From the NCBI RefSeq assembly GCF_025465935.1, contig NZ_JANLNV010000059.1:1-64000 (forward strand): a stretch of DNA of 64,000 nt. Reading direction: 5' to 3'. Position 1 is the stretch's first letter, and each line of letters begins with the position of its first letter. The DNA is from Pseudomonas sp. 7P_10.2_Bac1. Lineage in GTDB: Bacteria > Pseudomonadota > Gammaproteobacteria > Pseudomonadales > Pseudomonadaceae. Positions 25,249-34,945 of the stretch are shown here, piece by piece. The notes beneath the pieces were generated by a model. That model saw only the letters and a list, made by a program, of their open reading frames with translations. It did no database searches and was not told where the DNA came from. A program made the translations under genes and the position numbers.

Positions 25249-26874
25249 ATGTTTAAACACGCGGTCATTCCTTTTCTAGTGAGCGCCAGCCTGCTGGCAA
25301 GCGCACCTTACGCCCAGGCAGCGACTAACCTGGTGTATTGCTCTGAAGGCAGCCCCGCCGGTTTTGACCCGGGGCAATACACCACAGGCACCGACTTCGA
25401 TGCTTCGGCCGAGACGATCTACAACCGCCTGAGCGAATTCGAACGCGGCAGTACCAACGTCATTCCCGGGCTGGCCACAAGCTGGGACATTTCACCAGAC
25501 AACCTGACCTACACCTTCCACTTGCGTGAAGGGGTCAAGTTCCACACCACGCCGTACTTCACCCCCACGCGCAATTTCAACGCCGACGACGTGCTCTTCA
25601 CTTTCAATCGCATGCTCGACAAAGACATGCCGTTCCGTAAGGCCTACCCGACCGAGTTCCCGTACTTCACAGACATGGGAATGGACAAGAACATCAAGTC
25701 GGTCGAAAAAATCGACGACCACACCGTCAGGTTCACTCTAAACAGTGTCGACGCGGCCTTTATCCAGAACATGGCCATGCACTTTGCCTCCATCGAGTCG
25801 GCCGAATACGCCGACCAGTTGCTCAAGGCCGGCAACCCGTCCGATATCAACCAGAAGCCCATCGGCACCGGCCCGTTCGTGTTCAAGAGTTACCAGAAAG
25901 ACTCGAACATTCGTTACACCGGCAACAAGGAATACTGGCGACCCGAAGACGTCAAAATCGACAACCTGATTTTCGCCATCACCACTGACCCGTCAGTGCG
26001 CATGCAAAAGCTGAAAAAGAACGAGTGCCAAATCACCATTTACCCTCGCCCCGCTGATCTCAAGGCCCTCAAGGACGACCCCAACCTGAAGATGCCCAGC
26101 CAGGCAGGTTTCAACACGGGTTACATCGCCTACAACGTGATGGACAAAATCAAAGGCAGCGACCAGCCCAATCCGATGGCCCAGCTCAAGGTTCGCCAGG
26201 CGCTGGACATGGCCGTGAACAAGCCGCAAATCATCGATGCGGTCTATCAGGGCGCGGGGCAATTGGCGACCAACGTCCTGCCGCCGACTCAATGGTCCTA
26301 TGACGACACGGTCAAGGACGCACCCTACAACCCGGAGAAAGCCAAGCAGTTGCTCAAGGAAGCAGGCATCAAGGAAGGCACCGAAATCACGCTGTGGGCC
26401 ATGCCGGTGCAACGCCCGTACAACCCGAACGCCAAGCTCATGGCTGAAATGCTGCAATCGGACTGGAGCAAGATCGGCATCAAGGCCAAGATCATGACCT
26501 ACGAATGGGGCGAGTACATCAAACGCTCCAAGGGCGGGGAAAACGGCGCCATGCTGATTGGCTGGAGCGGCGACAACGGTGACCCGGATAACTGGCTGGG
26601 CACCTTGTTCGGGTGCGATGCGATCAATGGCAACAACTTCTCCAAGTGGTGCAACCCCGAGTTCGACCAATTGATCACAGCCGCCAAGTCCACTACCGAC
26701 GTGGACGAGCGCACCCGGCTCTACAAGCAGGCCCAGCACTTGCTCAAGGAACAACTGCCGCTCACCCCGATCGCCCACTCGACGGTGTATCAACCGATGC
26801 GCAAAAACGTTGAAGGCTTCAAGATCAGCCCGCTGGGGTTGATGTCCTTCTATGGCGTCGGCGTCGACAACTAA
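25249..26874 (+). CDS. dppA: dipeptide ABC transporter binding protein (SBP family 5), copy 1
   Basis: A 541-residue periplasmic protein with signal peptide VIPFLVSASLLASAPYAQA and the DppA/OppA-type fold. Family marks are LVYCSEGSPAGFDPGQYTTG at the start of the mature part, YTFHLREGVKFHTT, and FNADDVLFTFNRML. DppA-type proteins capture dipeptides (and haem in some bacteria) for DppBCDF. It is nearly parallel to the second binding protein at 27158, so the two are recent duplicates or paralogues with shifted specificity. GAGG lies 6-9 bases ahead of the ATG. A strong hairpin follows, which may end or trim part of the transcript. Confidence 0.9.
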   Translation: MFKHAVIPFLVSASLLASAPYAQAATNLVYCSEGSPAGFDPGQYTTGTDFDASAETIYNRLSEFERGSTNVIPGLATSWDISPDNLTYTFHLREGVKFHTTPYFTPTRNFNADDVLFTFNRMLDKDMPFRKAYPTEFPYFTDMGMDKNIKSVEKIDDHTVRFTLNSVDAAFIQNMAMHFASIESAEYADQLLKAGNPSDINQKPIGTGPFVFKSYQKDSNIRYTGNKEYWRPEDVKIDNLIFAITTDPSVRMQKLKKNECQITIYPRPADLKALKDDPNLKMPSQAGFNTGYIAYNVMDKIKGSDQPNPMAQLKVRQALDMAVNKPQIIDAVYQGAGQLATNVLPPTQWSYDDTVKDAPYNPEKAKQLLKEAGIKEGTEITLWAMPVQRPYNPNAKLMAEMLQSDWSKIGIKAKIMTYEWGEYIKRSKGGENGAMLIGWSGDNGDPDNWLGTLFGCDAINGNNFSKWCNPEFDQLITAAKSTTDVDERTRLYKQAQHLLKEQLPLTPIAHSTVYQPMRKNVEGFKISPLGLMSFYGVGVDN

Positions 26875-26884
26875 TCTGCCCTGT

Positions 26885-26910
26885 TGAATGCGGCGGCAAC
26901 GCCGCATTCA
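26885..26910 (+). terminator. hairpin after the first dppA gene
   Basis: TGAATGCGGCG pairs with CGCCGCATTCA around a GCAA tetraloop. The following bases are C/T-rich but hold no clean T-run, so it may act as a partial terminator or as a 3' end that protects the message. Confidence 0.65.
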
Positions 26911-27132
26911 CTTGCTCTCTTCCCTTTCAGAAAATCCCCTCATATTAAAGCTACCTCGTACTACAGCAGAGGCTATAGGACTCCCAGACGTTTCCTACAG
27001 CATTGTCAGTTCTGACGCATTTACTCACAGTCTCGCCCCCTCTAACGTTTAGTCAAAGCCAGCCCGTTACGTCGGACGGCTGAAGCTCTGCACGGATAAG
27101 CCGCTCACGAGGCGCACGTTCAGAACGCCTAA

Positions 27133-27143
27133 AACAATAAGAA
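27133..27143 (+). promoter_or_regulatory. Hfq/Crc catabolite-activity motif
   Basis: AACAATAAGAA fits three and a half AAN triplets, the motif recognised by Hfq with Crc in Pseudomonas, and lies at the ribosome-binding site (GAAGGA) of the second dppA gene. Binding here would block translation while preferred carbon sources are present. Motif reading is direct; function is inference from the known system. Confidence 0.55.
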
Positions 27144-27157
27144 GGATTGGGATCGTG

Positions 27158-28756
27158 ATGCGCAAACCTCTGGTTTTATCTGTGTTGATCACCGCGAGTG
27201 CACTGGCCGGCAACCCATACGCCTACGCAGCCAATAGCCTGGTGTTTTGTTCCGAAGGCAGCCCTGGCGGTTTTGATACGGCGCAATACACCACCGCCAC
27301 CGATAACGATGCCGCCGAACCTCTCTACAACCGCTTGGCCGAGTTCGAGCATGGCGCAACAGCTGTCCAACCTGCACTGGCGACCCGCTGGGACATTTCA
27401 GAAGACGGCCTGACCTACACTTTTCATCTGCGCGAAGGCGTGAAGTTCCACAGCACAGCGTGGTTCACCCCGACCCGTGACTTCAATGCCGATGACGTGC
27501 TGTTCACCTTCAATCGCATGATCAACCCCGAGCATCCCTTCCGTAAGGCCTACCCCACCGAATTCCCGTATTTCAGCGGCATGAGCCTGGACAAGAACAT
27601 CGCCAGCGTCGAGAAAGCCGACCCGATGACCGTGGTCATGAAGCTCAACACAGTGGACGCCGCCTTTATCCAAAACCTGGCCATGAGCTTTGCTTCCATT
27701 GTTTCGGCCGAATATGCCGATCAATTGCTCAAGAGTGGCAAGCCCGGTGACATCAATCAAAAACCGATTGGCACCGGGCCTTATATATTCCAGCGCTATC
27801 AAAAAGACTCGAACATCCGTTATGTCGCCAACAAAGAGTATTGGGACCCCAGCCAGGTCAAGCTCGACAACCTGATCTTTTCCATCAACGTCGACGCCTC
27901 GGCGCGCATGCAGAAGCTGCGAAAAAACGAATGCCAGGTCTCGCTCAACCCACGCCCGGCGGACTTGGCCGGGCTCAAGGCGGACCCTGCATTGCAGGTC
28001 ATTGAAAAACCCGGCTTCAACCTGGGATACATCGCCTACAACGTCCAGCACCCGCCGCTGGGGCAACTGCCGGTGCGGCAAGCCTTGGACATGGCAGTGA
28101 ACAAGGACGCGATTATCAAGGCGGTCTATCAGGGCTCAGGGCAAAAGGCGGTCAATGCCATGCCGCCGACGCAATGGTCCTATGACGACACCCTCGTCGA
28201 CGCCCCTTACAACCCGCAAAAAGCCAAGCAATTGCTCAAGGCCGCCGGGGTCACCGAAGGCACCGAAATCACCTTGTGGGCCATGCCGGTGCAGCGTCCT
28301 TACAACCCCAATGCCAAGCTCATGGCCGAAATGCTGCAGTCTGACTGGGGCAAAATCGGTCTCAAGGTCAAGATCGTCAGTTATGAGTGGGGCGAATACA
28401 TCAAGCGCACCAAAAATGGCGAACATGACATCTCGCTGATTGGCTGGACCGGTGACAACGGAGACCCGGATAACTGGCTCGGCACGCTGTACAGCTGCGA
28501 TGCCATTGGCGGCAACAACTACTCCATATGGTGCGACCAGGCCTACGACGCCCTGATCAAAAACGCCAAGACCGTCACCGACCGCGAGCAACGTACAGCC
28601 TTGTACAAACAAGCCCAACAGCTGATCAAGCGACAAATTCCGATCACCCCCATTGCCCACTCAACCGTCAACCAGCCCTTGAGCATCAAGGTCCAGGGTT
28701 TTCAGGTCAGCCCCTTTGGCCGCAACACATTCTCGGGCGTCAGCCTCGACGACTGA
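27158..28756 (+). CDS. dppA: dipeptide ABC transporter binding protein, copy 2
   Basis: A 532-residue SBP family 5 protein with signal peptide LSVLITASALAGNPYAYA. It shares long stretches with the copy at 25249 (YTFHLREGVKFHST, FRKAYPTEFPYFSGM, LWAMPVQRPYNPNAKLMAEM). The ATG at 27158 follows a GTG in the same frame at 27155; either can serve GAAGGA. It lies 283 bases after copy 1 and 153 bases before the porin gene. Its ribosome-binding site is embedded in an Hfq/Crc motif, unlike that of copy 1, which points to different control of the two copies. Confidence 0.9.
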   Translation: MRKPLVLSVLITASALAGNPYAYAANSLVFCSEGSPGGFDTAQYTTATDNDAAEPLYNRLAEFEHGATAVQPALATRWDISEDGLTYTFHLREGVKFHSTAWFTPTRDFNADDVLFTFNRMINPEHPFRKAYPTEFPYFSGMSLDKNIASVEKADPMTVVMKLNTVDAAFIQNLAMSFASIVSAEYADQLLKSGKPGDINQKPIGTGPYIFQRYQKDSNIRYVANKEYWDPSQVKLDNLIFSINVDASARMQKLRKNECQVSLNPRPADLAGLKADPALQVIEKPGFNLGYIAYNVQHPPLGQLPVRQALDMAVNKDAIIKAVYQGSGQKAVNAMPPTQWSYDDTLVDAPYNPQKAKQLLKAAGVTEGTEITLWAMPVQRPYNPNAKLMAEMLQSDWGKIGLKVKIVSYEWGEYIKRTKNGEHDISLIGWTGDNGDPDNWLGTLYSCDAIGGNNYSIWCDQAYDALIKNAKTVTDREQRTALYKQAQQLIKRQIPITPIAHSTVNQPLSIKVQGFQVSPFGRNTFSGVSLDD

Positions 28757-28878
28757 TTAACCCCTTTTCCCGTCAGTTTCAGCAGGCCGCCCCCTGGGTG
28801 GTCCGCCGAGGCTTTGCCCAAAAAAACGTCCGCAACGCTCTACACGTAGCCACACCGCCGTGTCCCTAAAGCCACGGC

Positions 28879-28893
28879 AATAACAAAAAGAAG
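28879..28893 (+). promoter_or_regulatory. Hfq/Crc motif, five AAN triplets
   Basis: AATAACAAAAAGAAG is five perfect AAN triplets, just upstream of the CAGGAG ribosome-binding site of the porin gene. This is among the longest forms of the Hfq/Crc target motif, so strong catabolite repression of porin translation is expected. Confidence 0.65.
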
Positions 28894-28909
28894 ACACAGG
28901 AGCTCAACC

Positions 28910-30277
28910 ATGAAACTTACACACCGCGCGCTGCTAGCCTTGGCCATCAGCGGTCTCAGTACAACGGTCCAGGCCGACGAATTTATCGCCACCCAACTCA
29001 AATCCCAGCCCAGTGAGCAAAGCGAAAACGAGGGATTTGTGGAGGGCAGCACCTTGAGTGGTTCCACACGCAATTGGTACGCCAATGAACTCAAACGCCG
29101 CGGCGGTGAATTCAGCTACAACGATAACGGCACCAGCAAAACCACACCGCGCCGGATCAACTGGACGCAAGGCACCATTCTTGACTTCAACTCGGGCTTC
29201 ACCCAGGGCACGGTAGGGTTCAGCACTCAGGTGGCGGCTTACAACGCCATCGCACTGGATCGCAGCGTCAATCACATCGCGGGCAACAACAACCGCACCC
29301 TCAGCCGTAATGATGGCGATGCCGTGGGGCAGTGGAGCAAATTGGGCCTGGCGAATATCAAGGCACGTGTCTCCAACACCACACTGACCGTAGGCCGACA
29401 GAACTTCAGCAGTCCAACGCTTGATGTGATCGGGAACCGGGCACTGCCTTCAAGCTTTCAAGGGGTGGGATTGCGCAGCGAAGAGTTCAATAACCTGACC
29501 TTTGACGCAGGGTCCTTTGACCGTGTGTCGCCACGTACCGAGCAAGGCTTGAGCAAGTTCCGCAGTGAGTACGGCGCCCTCGGTGTCGAAACCGATCGCG
29601 CCAGCGTGGCAGGGTTTAGCTACCAGCCTCTCAATAACCTGACAACCTCACTGTATGCCACCCACGTTGAAGACTTCTGGGACCAGTACTACTTTGGCGC
29701 CATACACGAATGGGGCGACAACGCCGTGCTGGGCCTGAACACCAAATTCAACTACTACAAGACCCGCGACACCGGCAAACAAGCCATGGGCGAAATCGAC
29801 AATAACGCCTACAGCCTGGCCTTGGGCCTGACTCATCAGGCCCATACCGTGAGCCTGTCGTACCAGCAGGTGATCGGCGACGAGTACTTCGACTACCTGC
29901 ACGAAACCAACGGGATTTACCTGGCCAACTCGCTGCTGTCGGACTTCAACGGCCCGAACGAGAAGTCGCTGCAACTGGCGTATAGCATCAACATGGCGCA
30001 ATACGGAATCCCGGGGCTCAAGTTCAACGCCTACCACGCCCGCGGCTGGGACATTGACGGGACCCACTACAAGGGCACCGCCTATGATGTGCGCAACATG
30101 AACGGTGAAAAACACTCGGAGTTCAGCGTTGGCACATCCTATGCAGTCCAGAGCGGTCCACTCAAAGACACGGCCATCCGCGCGACCTACACCACGCACC
30201 GAGCCAGCAAAAACCAGTCTGACGGCAGCATCAATGAGTTCCGTCTGGTGACAACCATACCGTTCAACATTCTGTAA
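28910..30277 (+). CDS. opdP: OprD-family porin, OpdP type
   Basis: A 455-residue outer-membrane porin: signal peptide LALAISGLSTTVQA, then the OprD pattern with GFVEGSTLSGSTRNWYANEL, QGTILDFNSGFTQGTVGF and VGRQNFSSPTLDVIGNRALP. OprD porins pass amino acids, peptides and carbapenems. Its place between dipeptide-binding protein genes matches opdP (PA4501) of P. aeruginosa, a glycyl-glutamate porin. The gene thus supplies the outer-membrane step of dipeptide uptake served by DppBCDF. CAGGAG precedes the ATG. Confidence 0.88.
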   Translation: MKLTHRALLALAISGLSTTVQADEFIATQLKSQPSEQSENEGFVEGSTLSGSTRNWYANELKRRGGEFSYNDNGTSKTTPRRINWTQGTILDFNSGFTQGTVGFSTQVAAYNAIALDRSVNHIAGNNNRTLSRNDGDAVGQWSKLGLANIKARVSNTTLTVGRQNFSSPTLDVIGNRALPSSFQGVGLRSEEFNNLTFDAGSFDRVSPRTEQGLSKFRSEYGALGVETDRASVAGFSYQPLNNLTTSLYATHVEDFWDQYYFGAIHEWGDNAVLGLNTKFNYYKTRDTGKQAMGEIDNNAYSLALGLTHQAHTVSLSYQQVIGDEYFDYLHETNGIYLANSLLSDFNGPNEKSLQLAYSINMAQYGIPGLKFNAYHARGWDIDGTHYKGTAYDVRNMNGEKHSEFSVGTSYAVQSGPLKDTAIRATYTTHRASKNQSDGSINEFRLVTTIPFNIL

Positions 30278-30366
30278 ACGTTACTGAGTGCTCACCAGCG
30301 CTGCGACAGGGTTCAATTGCGCCTGCCGCAGCGCTTAGCCGTTCAACAAATCTGGAGAGGGTTGCC

Positions 30367-31962
30367 ATGAAAAAAAACCTGCTGTGCACCGCCCTTGCCG
30401 CCGCACTGCTCAGTGCCGCCGTGAGTGCCAACGCCAAAAACCTGGTGGTCTGCACCGAAGCCAGCCCCGAAGGATTCGACATCACTCAATACAGCACGGC
30501 CGTCACGGCCGACGCCTCGGCAGAAACCATCCTCAACCGGTTGGTCGACTTCAAGCCCGGTACCACCGAAGTTGAACCGGCCCTGGCCGAGCGCTGGGAC
30601 ATCAGCCCGGACGGGCTTGAATACACTTTCTACCTGCGCCCGGGCGTCAAATTTCACACCACCGACTACTTCAAACCGACCCGAACCCTCAACGCCGATG
30701 ACGTGATCTGGAGCTTTCAGCGCCAGTTGGACCCCCATCACCCTTGGCATGCCCTGTCGCTGGTCGGCTACCCCTACTTCGAGAGCATGGGTTTCAAAGA
30801 CCTGCTCAAAAGCGTCGAAAAAGTCGACGATATGACCGTCAAGATCACCCTCAACCATGCCGAGTCGCCGTTCCTGCGCGATGTGGCCATGCCGTTCACC
30901 TCCATCTATTCCGCCGAATACGCTGACCAGTTACTCAAGTCCGGTAAAACCGCTGACCTGAACAGCAAGCCCATTGGCACCGGGCCGTTTATCTTTGTGC
31001 GTTACAACAAAGACGCCCAGGTGCGTTTCAAGGCCAATCCGGACTATTTCCGAGGCAAGCCACCGAGCGACAACCTGATTTTTGCCATCACCACCGACAG
31101 CAACGTGCGCCTGCAAAAGCTCAAGGCCAACGAATGCCAGATCGCGCTCTACCCCAAACCCGACGAGGTTAAAAACATCCGCCTGGACCCTAACCTCAAG
31201 GTCGACGAACTGGCCGCGCTGATGACCAGCTACATCGCGATGAACACCGAACACAAGTACCTGAGCGATGTGCGGGTACGTCAAGCCATCGACATGGCGT
31301 TCGACAAGCAAACCTACCTCAATAGCGTGCACGGTGAAGGCAATGCGCTGCTGGCCGTCAATCCGTACCCGCCGACCATGCTGGGGTTCAACGCCAGCCT
31401 GCACAACCCGCCGCGCGATCTGGACAAGGCGCGTGCGTTGCTCAAGGAAGCCGGTGTGCCAGAAGGCACCACGTTCACCCTGTTCACCCGCAATGGTGGT
31501 GGCCCCAGCAACCCCAACCCGATGCTGGCCGCGCAGTTGCTGCAATCGGACCTGGCACAGGTTGGCCTTAAACTCGATATCCGGGTCATGGAATGGGGCG
31601 AAATGCTCAAGCGGTCCAAGGCCGGTGAACACGACTTGGTGTCGACCGGCTGGGGCGGCGACAACGGCGACCCAGACAACTTCCTGACCCCGCTGCTCAG
31701 CTGCGAGGCCGCCAGGAATGGTGAAAACTATGCCCGCTGGTGCAATAAAACCTTCCAGGACCTGATCACCAAAGCCCGCACCATCAGTGAACCCGCAGAG
31801 CGGGCTGCACTCTATGAACAAGCACAGGTGGTGTTTCATCAAGAACAACCGTGGATCAACGTCACCCACCCTATGCTGTTTACAGCCATGCGTAAAAACG
31901 TCGAGGGCTACACCCTCAGCCCACTGACCAACAATAATTTCGCCACGACCCAGGTGAAGTAG
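30367..31962 (+). CDS. dppA: dipeptide ABC transporter binding protein, copy 3
   Basis: A 531-residue SBP family 5 protein with signal peptide TALAAALLSAAVSANA. It is more diverged than copies 1 and 2 (LVVCTEASPEGFDITQYSTA, FYLRPGVKFHTTDYF) and lies directly ahead of dppB, so it is probably the main partner of the permease. GGAGAGG lies 5-11 bases ahead of the ATG. An A-rich Hfq/Crc-like motif and a small hairpin separate it from dppB. Confidence 0.9.
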   Translation: MKKNLLCTALAAALLSAAVSANAKNLVVCTEASPEGFDITQYSTAVTADASAETILNRLVDFKPGTTEVEPALAERWDISPDGLEYTFYLRPGVKFHTTDYFKPTRTLNADDVIWSFQRQLDPHHPWHALSLVGYPYFESMGFKDLLKSVEKVDDMTVKITLNHAESPFLRDVAMPFTSIYSAEYADQLLKSGKTADLNSKPIGTGPFIFVRYNKDAQVRFKANPDYFRGKPPSDNLIFAITTDSNVRLQKLKANECQIALYPKPDEVKNIRLDPNLKVDELAALMTSYIAMNTEHKYLSDVRVRQAIDMAFDKQTYLNSVHGEGNALLAVNPYPPTMLGFNASLHNPPRDLDKARALLKEAGVPEGTTFTLFTRNGGGPSNPNPMLAAQLLQSDLAQVGLKLDIRVMEWGEMLKRSKAGEHDLVSTGWGGDNGDPDNFLTPLLSCEAARNGENYARWCNKTFQDLITKARTISEPAERAALYEQAQVVFHQEQPWINVTHPMLFTAMRKNVEGYTLSPLTNNNFATTQVK

Positions 31963-32002
31963 AACAATAAAATACCCGCCAGCGCTTAACCTGCACTGGC
32001 GG
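31963..32002 (+). promoter_or_regulatory. A-rich motif and hairpin between dppA and dppB
   Basis: AACAATAAAA (31963-31972) starts at the base after the dppA stop codon and fits three AAN triplets. It is followed by CCGCCAG (31976-31982) with CTGGCGG (31996-32002). The hairpin could set the higher level of binding-protein message against permease message; the A-rich motif could bind Hfq/Crc. Confidence 0.4.
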
Positions 32003-32036
32003 AATTGCCTGACCGGCTGATGAGGAACACCACACG

Positions 32037-33047
32037 ATGTTTAGTTTTATTGCCCGCCGAGTGGGGTTATTGATCCCCACGTTCTTCGGCGTCACCTTGC
32101 TGACCTTCGCCCTGATTCGCATGATTCCCGGTGATCCGGTTGAAGTCATGATGGGCGAACGGCGTGTCGATCCCGAAATGCACGCTCAGGCCATGGAGCG
32201 CCTGGGCCTGAACAAACCGCTGTATGAACAGTATTTTGATTACGTCGACAAACTCGCCCACGGCGATCTCGGGGAGTCCTTGCGCACCCGTGAAAGCGTG
32301 TGGAGCGAATTCATTGCACTGTTTCCCGCCACCCTCGAGCTGGCCGGTGCCGCGCTGTTGTTCGCCGGGGTGTTCGGCTTGCTGGCCGGGGTCATCGCGG
32401 CCCTCAAGCGCGGCTCGCTGTTTGACCACGGGGTGATGGGGATTTCCCTCGCGGGTTACTCGATGCCGATCTTCTGGTGGGGCCTGATCCTGATCATGTT
32501 CTTCTCCGTGGGCCTGGGCTGGACCCCGGTCTCCGGGCGCATCGACCTGCTCTACGACATCGAGCCGAAAACCGGCTTCATGCTCATCGACACCTTGCTC
32601 AGCGACGAACCCGAAGCGTTCTGGGATGCGTTGCACCACATCATCCTGCCCGCCATCGTGCTGGGCACCATCCCGCTGGCGGTGATTGCCCGCATGACCC
32701 GCTCATCGATGCTCGAAGTGCTGCGCGAGGACTACATCCGCACCGCCCGCGCCAAAGGCCTGTCACCTGCCCGGGTAGTGTTCGTGCACGGCCTGCGCAA
32801 CGCGCTGATTCCAGTCCTGACGGTGGTTGGCCTGCAAGTCGGCACCCTGCTGGCGGGCGCCGTGCTCACCGAAACCATTTTCTCGTGGCCCGGCATCGGC
32901 AAATGGCTGATAGAAGCCATCGGCGCCCGGGACTACCCCGTGGTGCAAAACGGCATCCTGCTAATCGCCTGCCTGGTGATTCTGGTCAACTTCGTGGTGG
33001 ACATCCTCTACGGCTTTGCCAACCCACGCATCCGTCATCAGCGCTGA
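32037..33047 (+). CDS. dppB: dipeptide ABC transporter permease DppB
   Basis: A 336-residue inner-membrane permease with six helices. It starts MFSFIARRVGLLIPTFFGV and keeps the first-helix pattern ALIRMIPGDPVEVMMGE and the permease EAA loop REDYIRTARAKGLS that docks to the ATPases. Length equals E. coli DppB. It opens the dppBCDF run; dppC follows after 4 bases. Confidence 0.93.
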   Translation: MFSFIARRVGLLIPTFFGVTLLTFALIRMIPGDPVEVMMGERRVDPEMHAQAMERLGLNKPLYEQYFDYVDKLAHGDLGESLRTRESVWSEFIALFPATLELAGAALLFAGVFGLLAGVIAALKRGSLFDHGVMGISLAGYSMPIFWWGLILIMFFSVGLGWTPVSGRIDLLYDIEPKTGFMLIDTLLSDEPEAFWDALHHIILPAIVLGTIPLAVIARMTRSSMLEVLREDYIRTARAKGLSPARVVFVHGLRNALIPVLTVVGLQVGTLLAGAVLTETIFSWPGIGKWLIEAIGARDYPVVQNGILLIACLVILVNFVVDILYGFANPRIRHQR

Positions 33048-33051
33048 GATC

Positions 33052-33966
33052 ATGAACATGAGTACCTCGACCAACACTGAAGTGGATCAAAGCCTGCTTT
33101 ATCCCTCCCCGTACAAAGAGTTCTGGCACGCCTTCGCGAAAAACAAAGGCGCGGTAGCGGGCCTGATGTTCATGAGCATCATCGTGTTCTGCGCGATTTT
33201 TGCCCCCTGGGTCGCCCCGCACAACCCCAGCGAGCAATACCGCGACTTCCTGCTCACCCCGCCGGTGTGGCTGGAAGGCGGCAACTGGCAATTTTTGCTG
33301 GGCACCGACGAACTGGGCCGGGACATGCTCTCGCGCCTGATCGCAGGTTCGCGCCTGTCACTGCTGATCGGCTTGTCATCGGTGGTGATTTCGCTGATTC
33401 CGGGCGTGATCCTGGGCCTGTTCGCCGGGTTCTTCCCGCGCCTGCTGGGCCCCAGCATCATGCGTTTGATGGACATCATGCTGGCCTTGCCGTCGTTGCT
33501 GCTGGCCGTGGCGATTGTCGCCATCCTCGGCCCGGGGCTGATCAACACCGTCATCGCCATTGCCGTGGTCTCGCTGCCCTCCTACGTGCGCCTGACCCGC
33601 GCCGCCGTGATGGGTGAACTGAACCGCGACTACGTGACGGCTGCGCGCCTGGCCGGTGCCAGCTTGCCGCGCCTGATGTTCATCACCGTGCTGCCCAACT
33701 GCATGGCACCGCTGATCGTGCAGGCGACCTTGAGTTTTTCGTCGGCAATCCTCGACGCCGCCGCCCTGGGTTTCCTGGGGTTAGGCGTGCAACCACCCAC
33801 GCCTGAGTGGGGCACCATGCTCGCCTCGGCCCGTGACTACATCGAACGTGCATGGTGGGTGGTAAGCCTGCCTGGCCTGGCCATTTTGCTCAGCGTGCTG
33901 GCAATCAACCTGATGGGCGACGGTCTGCGCGATGCGCTGGACCCGAAACTCAAAAACGCCGCCTGA
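33052..33966 (+). CDS. dppC: dipeptide ABC transporter permease DppC
   Basis: A 304-residue permease, partner of DppB. It has the DppC-type N-terminal extension, the [19 protein letters not shown] motif, six helices and the EAA loop [14 protein letters not shown]. Start 33052 lies just after the dppB stop; a second ATG at 33058 is possible. dppD follows after 10 bases with GAGGAG ahead of it. Confidence 0.93.
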   Translation: MNMSTSTNTEVDQSLLYPSPYKEFWHAFAKNKGAVAGLMFMSIIVFCAIFAPWVAPHNPSEQYRDFLLTPPVWLEGGNWQFLLGTDELGRDMLSRLIAGSRLSLLIGLSSVVISLIPGVILGLFAGFFPRLLGPSIMRLMDIMLALPSLLLAVAIVAILGPGLINTVIAIAVVSLPSYVRLTRAAVMGELNRDYVTAARLAGASLPRLMFITVLPNCMAPLIVQATLSFSSAILDAAALGFLGLGVQPPTPEWGTMLASARDYIERAWWVVSLPGLAILLSVLAINLMGDGLRDALDPKLKNAA

Positions 33967-33976
33967 GGAGATTCCC

Positions 33977-34945
33977 ATGTCATTGCTCGAAATCAAGAAT
34001 CTCAACGTTCGATTTGGCGACGCCAACGCCGTACCAGTAGTCGATGGTTTAAGCCTGTCTGTGGATAAAGGCGAAGTTCTGGCCATCGTGGGCGAATCGG
34101 GGTCTGGCAAGTCCGTGACCATGATGGCGCTGATGGGGCTGATCGATGCACCCGGCATTGTCAGTGCCGACGCCCTGACCTTCGACGGCAAAAACATGCT
34201 GACCCTCAGCCCGCGTCAGCGCCGGCAAGTGGTCGGCAAAGACATGGCGATGGTCTTTCAAGACCCGATGACCGCCTTGAACCCCAGCTACACCGTGGGT
34301 TTCCAGATAGAAGAAGTGCTGCGCCTGCACCTCAGAATGTCGAAAAAGGACGCCCGTAAACGGGCCATCGAACTGCTCGAAAAAGTCGAAATCCCCGCTG
34401 CCGCCAGCCGCATGCAAGCCTACCCGCATCAGTTGTCGGGGGGCATGAGCCAGCGCGTGGCGATTGCCATGGCCATCGCCGCCGAGCCCAAACTGCTGAT
34501 CGCTGACGAGCCGACCACCGCACTCGACGTGACCATTCAGGCGCAGATCATGGACTTGCTGCTCAACCTGCAACGCGAACAGGACATGGCCCTGGTGCTG
34601 ATCACCCACGACCTGGCCGTGGTGGCCGAGACGGCACAACGGGTGTGCGTGATGTACGCCGGTCAAGCGGTCGAAGTCGGCAATGTACCGGGGCTGTTTG
34701 ACGTTCCGGCGCACCCGTACAGCGAAGCCTTGCTGGCGGCCATTCCGGAACACAGCATGGGCGCTGCGCGTCTGGCGACCCTGCCGGGCATCGTGCCCGG
34801 ACGTTACGACCGCCCGCAGGGCTGCCTGCTATCCCCGCGTTGCCCTTACGTGCAAGACACCTGCCGCCAGCAACGACCGGCCCTTGAAACCAAAGCTCAC
34901 AGCCAGGTGCGCTGCTTCTTCCCTTTGAATCAGGAGGTGGCGTAA
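33977..34945 (+). CDS. dppD: dipeptide ABC transporter ATPase DppD
   Basis: A 322-residue ATPase with Walker A GESGSGKS, signature [14 protein letters not shown], Walker [13 protein letters not shown] and the oligopeptide-type C-terminal zone with four Cys ([14 protein letters not shown]) that in relatives binds an Fe-S cluster. It pairs with DppF to drive DppBC. The last base of its stop codon is the first base of dppF (TAATG). Confidence 0.93.
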   Translation: MSLLEIKNLNVRFGDANAVPVVDGLSLSVDKGEVLAIVGESGSGKSVTMMALMGLIDAPGIVSADALTFDGKNMLTLSPRQRRQVVGKDMAMVFQDPMTALNPSYTVGFQIEEVLRLHLRMSKKDARKRAIELLEKVEIPAAASRMQAYPHQLSGGMSQRVAIAMAIAAEPKLLIADEPTTALDVTIQAQIMDLLLNLQREQDMALVLITHDLAVVAETAQRVCVMYAGQAVEVGNVPGLFDVPAHPYSEALLAAIPEHSMGAARLATLPGIVPGRYDRPQGCLLSPRCPYVQDTCRQQRPALETKAHSQVRCFFPLNQEVA

